From: Diphasiastrum complanatum
Taxonomy: Eukaryota; Streptophyta; Lycopodiopsida; Lycopodiales; Lycopodiaceae
Assembly: GCA_029204225.1 (NCBI GenBank)
Contig: CM055112.1
Location: 30,713,088 to 30,777,087 of the forward strand
DNA length: 64,000 bases
Reading direction: 5' to 3'
Position 1 is the stretch's first letter. Each line of letters begins with the position of its first letter. This document shows, piece after piece, positions 62,123 to 64,000 of the stretch. Below the pieces are notes generated by a model that searched no databases, was not told where the DNA came from, and worked only from the letters and a program-made list of their open reading frames with translations. Made by a program: the position numbers and the translations under genes.

Positions 62123-64000
62123 TAGGTCCCACGGTACCGGATACCGCGGATCCCGGTCCCGCGGTACCAAAAAATTAATTAATTTTTTTTTACAAAAATA
62201 ACACGGGAAAAAAATTTAATTTTTTTTTATGGTACCGTGGATCCCAGGGCGGTACCGTACCGGCGATACCACTGTTATGGTACCGGCGGTACCATGACAG
62301 CGGTACCACAGGGCACATCTCGTCTTTAACTCCCTGCATTATTTTGGGTGTACTTCTTCTGCTCTATTGTATCACAACTTGCCAACATGATGTCAAATGA
62401 ACTTCTAGGGCTGCAACTAGATACTTCATAGAGGCTGCCACAGTTGGTTTCATTGCGTCTTCTGGCAGTAGCCTTACTTCCCTGATTGGAATTCCTAGGA
62501 ATTTAAAATCACCAGGTGTGTCATGAATCCTAAATGTTTGCCCTTCATATTTAGCCTTAAGAATTTCATAGATAGTACAACCTGCACACCATTTTCTAGT
62601 CATGGCCAAAGACAAAGAGAAGGTAAAGATATCCGTACCACATGAAAAACCAGCAAAAAGGCAAAAGGCTACAAAGAATGTGGAGAAGTTGTCTAGTAGC
62701 ATAGCTTTGAAAGTGCACAACAAGGAGATGCACATCATTTGGAGAAGATTTGGGCATAGTAAAGCAGGACTGAGAAAGAGACTAGATTAAACAATAAAGC
62801 TTCAATACCAACCACAGCAAAATGGTGAAAGCTGGACGGATTTACAATAAGCTAAAAAATTTGAATGGAGCTAAATGCCTGCAGCCTGAGCTAGTTGTTG
62901 AAGACTGGCTGCAGGCCCACATTTTCATCCCTCCACCCCTTAAGTGAGAGGGTGAGCATAGTGTTATGCCTTGCCTATGCTTTTGAAGCCTGCACTTGGC
63001 TTGTTTCAGACTAGCTGCAGGCCTACAGCTTCGTCCCTCCAACCCTTAAATGAGAGGGTGAGCATAGTGTTATGCCTTGTGATGCCTACGCTTTTGGCTT
63101 ATGTATAAACCAACCTCATTCGTGAATTAAAATTTTCAGTACATCCATGAATATAAATCCATTTCACATACCTTGCACACAAACGCATGAGGCAAGGGCG
63201 CACAGTATCTGCAAGCTTTTCCGTCTTCACCCACTCCTGATCTGACGTAAGAAGCCTCAATAATATTTCCAATGGATTCGCATCCTTATTATCACCCCTG
63301 CAGACCATTTACACAAATGAGAAATGGAGATTGTGCACAATCAAAAACTACAAAGCCAAGCAAAACAAATCCAATAAAGAGTTAAATAACAGTCCAACAA
63401 CTTGGCAAATACACTACGAGTTGGTAACAGCCACATCATGCATATGAAGAGAATATGGCGGCAGCTCACCCAAATACCTCCAAGATTGCTCTCTCTTCAC
63501 TTTTATGCAGCAATTCTTCCTTAAATACATTTGATGCAGCAGTATCATCAACAGAGTTGCCACTAGGATTTACATTGCTGGATTTGCATGCAGATACTAA
63601 TTTCGGAATAAGCCATTTGAGGAAGCCAGGGATTGGACTTAGTGTTGTAAATACCTGAAAGTCCCAACTCAGTACACATAAAGCCCATTATGTGGTTGGT
63701 TTGTAGCCCTTCGTAGAAGTTTCCAACACACTTTAAATTGCAGCAGGAAGAAAAAGAGCATATGTGAAAACAGACCTGTAGCTGTGACATTTCTTGTTGC
63801 AATAACCTCGCGACCCGCTTAATGAGAAAGTTTCCAAGATCTATACCTTTAAGACCTGGCTGCTTTGAGCATTAGTGTGAAAGCATAACTATTAACACTA
63901 CAGATGGCAACTCCCTAGACAAACTTCACAAAGTAATAAATTGTACCCAGAACACCAAACTATCGATTAAGTTTTGTATTCAAGCAGAGCAATACACCTG
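53838..64000 (-). CDS. MCD: Malonyl-CoA decarboxylase, C-terminal exons
   Basis: The enzyme converts malonyl-CoA to acetyl-CoA and CO2. Exons on the minus strand: possibly 64000-63998 (CAG before a GT), then 63859-63776, 63654-63470, 63297-63172, 55201-55129, 54117-54032 and 53946-53838 (stop TGA 53838-53840). All junctions are GT-AG. Phases agree and give one open frame of about 220 codons. Family landmarks: PGLKGIDLGNFLIKRV, LSPIPGFLKWL (the Ser taken as catalytic in the human enzyme), PCLMRLCAR, LLREKKRGKALDPV, NFHVRNGA (catalytic His), LNWMGNRSTKGL and GIMVNYLYR. The end is YRACI, without a peroxisomal SKL-type tripeptide. Introns are 138 (inferred), 121, 172, 7970, 1011 and 85 bases; the long one is packed with transposons. 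The 5' exons lie outside the window. No disabling change is seen, so the gene may be functional. Confidence 0.93.
54168..54945. mobile_element. Possible MITE with GGAACG/CGTTCC-rich ends, intronic
   Basis: It lies inside the 1011-base decarboxylase intron. Left cluster 54180-54230 and right cluster 54850-54935 are dense in CGTTCC/GGAACG words, including GGAACGTTCC. Between them, 'acactgatgtgctaagataacag' (in pieces, about 54340-54365) and its reverse complement (about 54700-54727) form an inverted repeat. So do 'aattcaaatagcgcaccac' (about 54378-54396) and its complement (about 54750-54768). The order of the two blocks is not a simple mirror. The second pair encodes YDVSGALFELS and YDVRGALFELS on opposite strands. 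No transposase is present. Confidence 0.45.
55202..55940. other. Intron sequence without recognised feature
   Basis: The 5' splice-acceptor side of the long decarboxylase intron, up to the gypsy integrase remnant. No gene, repeat array or RNA is recognised. Confidence 0.45.
55941..56990 (+). pseudogene. Ty3/gypsy integrase remnant in intron
   Basis: The plus strand is antisense to the host gene. The zinc-binding part is near 55950-56090 (QFFWPSMKKDVQQYV, CQKCQINKAERL). The catalytic core has first Asp in DFIVGLPKTQKS (about 56165), second in SNRDNKF (56340) and Glu in NQTERVIKCW (about 56440). The part [26 protein letters not shown] (in pieces, 56500-56580) follows. The C-terminal domain has CGPFTIIKRIGEVSYKLE (about 56770) and VHPVFHVSQL (about 56845). 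Stops and frameshifts are present. It lies entirely within the 8-kb intron. Confidence 0.85.
57400..57565 (-). mobile_element. Gypsy chromodomain fragment, opposite strand
   Basis: The minus strand reads EPQAIVDVRQRGLRNQQ, then VTEYLVRWKG and DDTWEKEHDLRQRFPDF. This is the chromodomain found at the C terminus of chromovirus integrases, including the aromatic residues of the Y-x-V-x-W pattern. It is open for about 50 codons. It points opposite to the adjacent integrase remnant, so it comes from another insertion or an inversion. The segment 56991-57399 between them holds no recognised gene. Confidence 0.8.
57566..59925. other. Intron sequence without recognised feature
   Basis: No domain is recognised. 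An open frame at 57629-58060 (plus) and short ones near 58949-59269 (minus) and 59650-59928 (plus) lack known motifs. A short (GA)n tract lies at about 58879-58902. Confidence 0.4.
59926..60148. repeat. Two-copy tandem duplication
   Basis: About 59926-60034 and 60035-60148 are near-identical direct copies: 'gatgttttatatattttgtac', in pieces, then 'atggtgtcaaaaaaa', 'atctttttga' and 'ttgtcaagtttaagtttgg'. Confidence 0.85.
60150..61550 (+). pseudogene. Unrecognised multi-exon coding remnant in intron
   Basis: The plus strand, antisense to the decarboxylase, shows coding-like blocks: QTTRGGWISHKELALMKKR (about 60290), MAIVLESVQVAEALKTRSRCG (in pieces, 60395-60460), and PPWNKANMPTKYAQKAY (60580). 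Then come DTYLQLASVLLNNSGWL (about 61088-61138), MIVLHGVEQFGVVVDDTE (61213-61266, with a GT donor after it), and, after an AG acceptor near 61396, ATSLFNCGGDS and EPWTHGFLTCLHLEMKTLY. Stops and frameshifts occur. The DFMPDGILGE...LLNNSGWLVCFF pattern loosely resembles methyltransferase motif IV and its following strand, but this is weak. I cannot name the family. Confidence 0.35.
61551..62079. other. Intron sequence without recognised feature
   Basis: No gene or repeat array is recognised between the unrecognised coding remnant and the (AT)n tract. Confidence 0.4.
62080..62120. repeat. (AT)n microsatellite
   Basis: A pure AT dinucleotide tract of about 40 bases at the left edge of the GGTACC-rich repeat. 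Confidence 0.95.
62125..62310. repeat. GGTACC-rich palindromic repeat cluster
   Basis: Seven GGTACC hexamers lie in about 175 bases (62133, 62163, 62231, 62251, 62279, 62288 and 62302), with many 'ggtcccg' and 'gataccg' variants. The cluster is split by a ~60-base AT-rich spacer with 'ttaattaatttttttt'. Overall form (GC-rich palindromic clusters around an AT-rich centre) echoes the GGAACG clusters at 54.2 and 54.9 kb. Confidence 0.8.
62395..62610 (-). CDS. Unrecognised coding-like ORF segment
   Basis: The minus-strand segment RKWCAGCTIYEILKAKYEGQ and FKFLGIPIREVRLLPEDAMKP looks like real protein, with good helix and strand periodicity. It is the C-terminal part of an open frame that continues upstream with a hydrophobic, random-looking stretch. 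I do not recognise the family. It is on the same strand as the decarboxylase but inside its intron, and is probably a transposon-derived remnant. Confidence 0.3.
62895..63095. repeat. Two-copy direct duplication near an exon
   Basis: About 62900-62985 and 63010-63095 share 'gctgcaggcc.ac', 'tcatccctcca' or 'tcgtccctcca', and 'gagagggtgagcatagtg', then 'ttatgccttg', offset by about 112 bases. It ends about 80 bases from the 63172 exon edge. Confidence 0.85.

Noticed and set aside
63099-63308. Independent small ORF
   Set aside because: It contains the decarboxylase exon 63297-63172 with intron read-through on both sides.

Overview
This is nuclear DNA from a land plant. The evidence is spliced, intron-rich coding sequence with GT-AG junctions, plant-type Ty1/copia and Ty3/gypsy retrotransposons with initiator-Met-tRNA primer sites (TGGTATCAGAGC), a CACTA-type terminus, and a plant-type malonyl-CoA decarboxylase gene. 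The DNA is AT-rich, dominated by old broken transposons and very long (CT)n/(GA)n tracts, and one host intron is about 8 kb long. That points to a large, repeat-laden genome such as a fern, lycophyte, gymnosperm or bryophyte. I cannot fix the species. No bacterial operon, CRISPR or rRNA is present.

Layout. 0-6.4 kb: copia fragments in both orientations, plus a less AT-rich island (3.9-5.6 kb) of unknown origin. 6.4-9.4 kb: a copia element with 5' LTR, primer site and nearly intact gag-protease-integrase start. 9.4-11.6 kb: a huge compound CT/GA microsatellite with an inversion centre. 11.6-14.7 kb: an inverted copia pol. 16.9-20.9 kb: two inverted arrays of a ~60-bp repeat, each carrying a 21-bp palindrome, around a core. 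21.1-24.2 kb: a decayed multi-exon gene that I read as a ParB-like domain joined to an N6/N4-type DNA methyltransferase. 25.6-27.8 kb: a gypsy-type gag, a second sense ORF and an acidic antisense ORF. 28.5-33.2 kb: an LTR element carrying gag but no visible pol. 33.2-44.4 kb: copia fragments and LTRs. 44.4-50.2 kb: a CACTA-type end, head-to-head copia gag copies and a gypsy gag-protease remnant. 50.2-53.4 kb: nothing recognisable.

53.8-64.0 kb holds the only convincing host gene, on the minus strand: the 3' part of malonyl-CoA decarboxylase. At least six exons are visible and encode about 220 C-terminal residues in one continuous spliced frame, with catalytic Ser and His motifs present. Its ~8-kb intron carries a gypsy integrase, an oppositely oriented chromodomain, unrecognised coding remnants and a GGTACC-rich repeat. 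A second intron carries a possible MITE rich in GGAACG. A short tRNA-derived SINE with a perfect 16-bp target duplication lies just downstream of the gene.

How things fit together: most of the window is a retrotransposon graveyard with several inverted duplications that could fold into long hairpin RNA. The most unusual item is the ParB-like/methyltransferase pseudogene next to the palindromic foldback-like arrays. It may be cargo of an undescribed DNA transposon.
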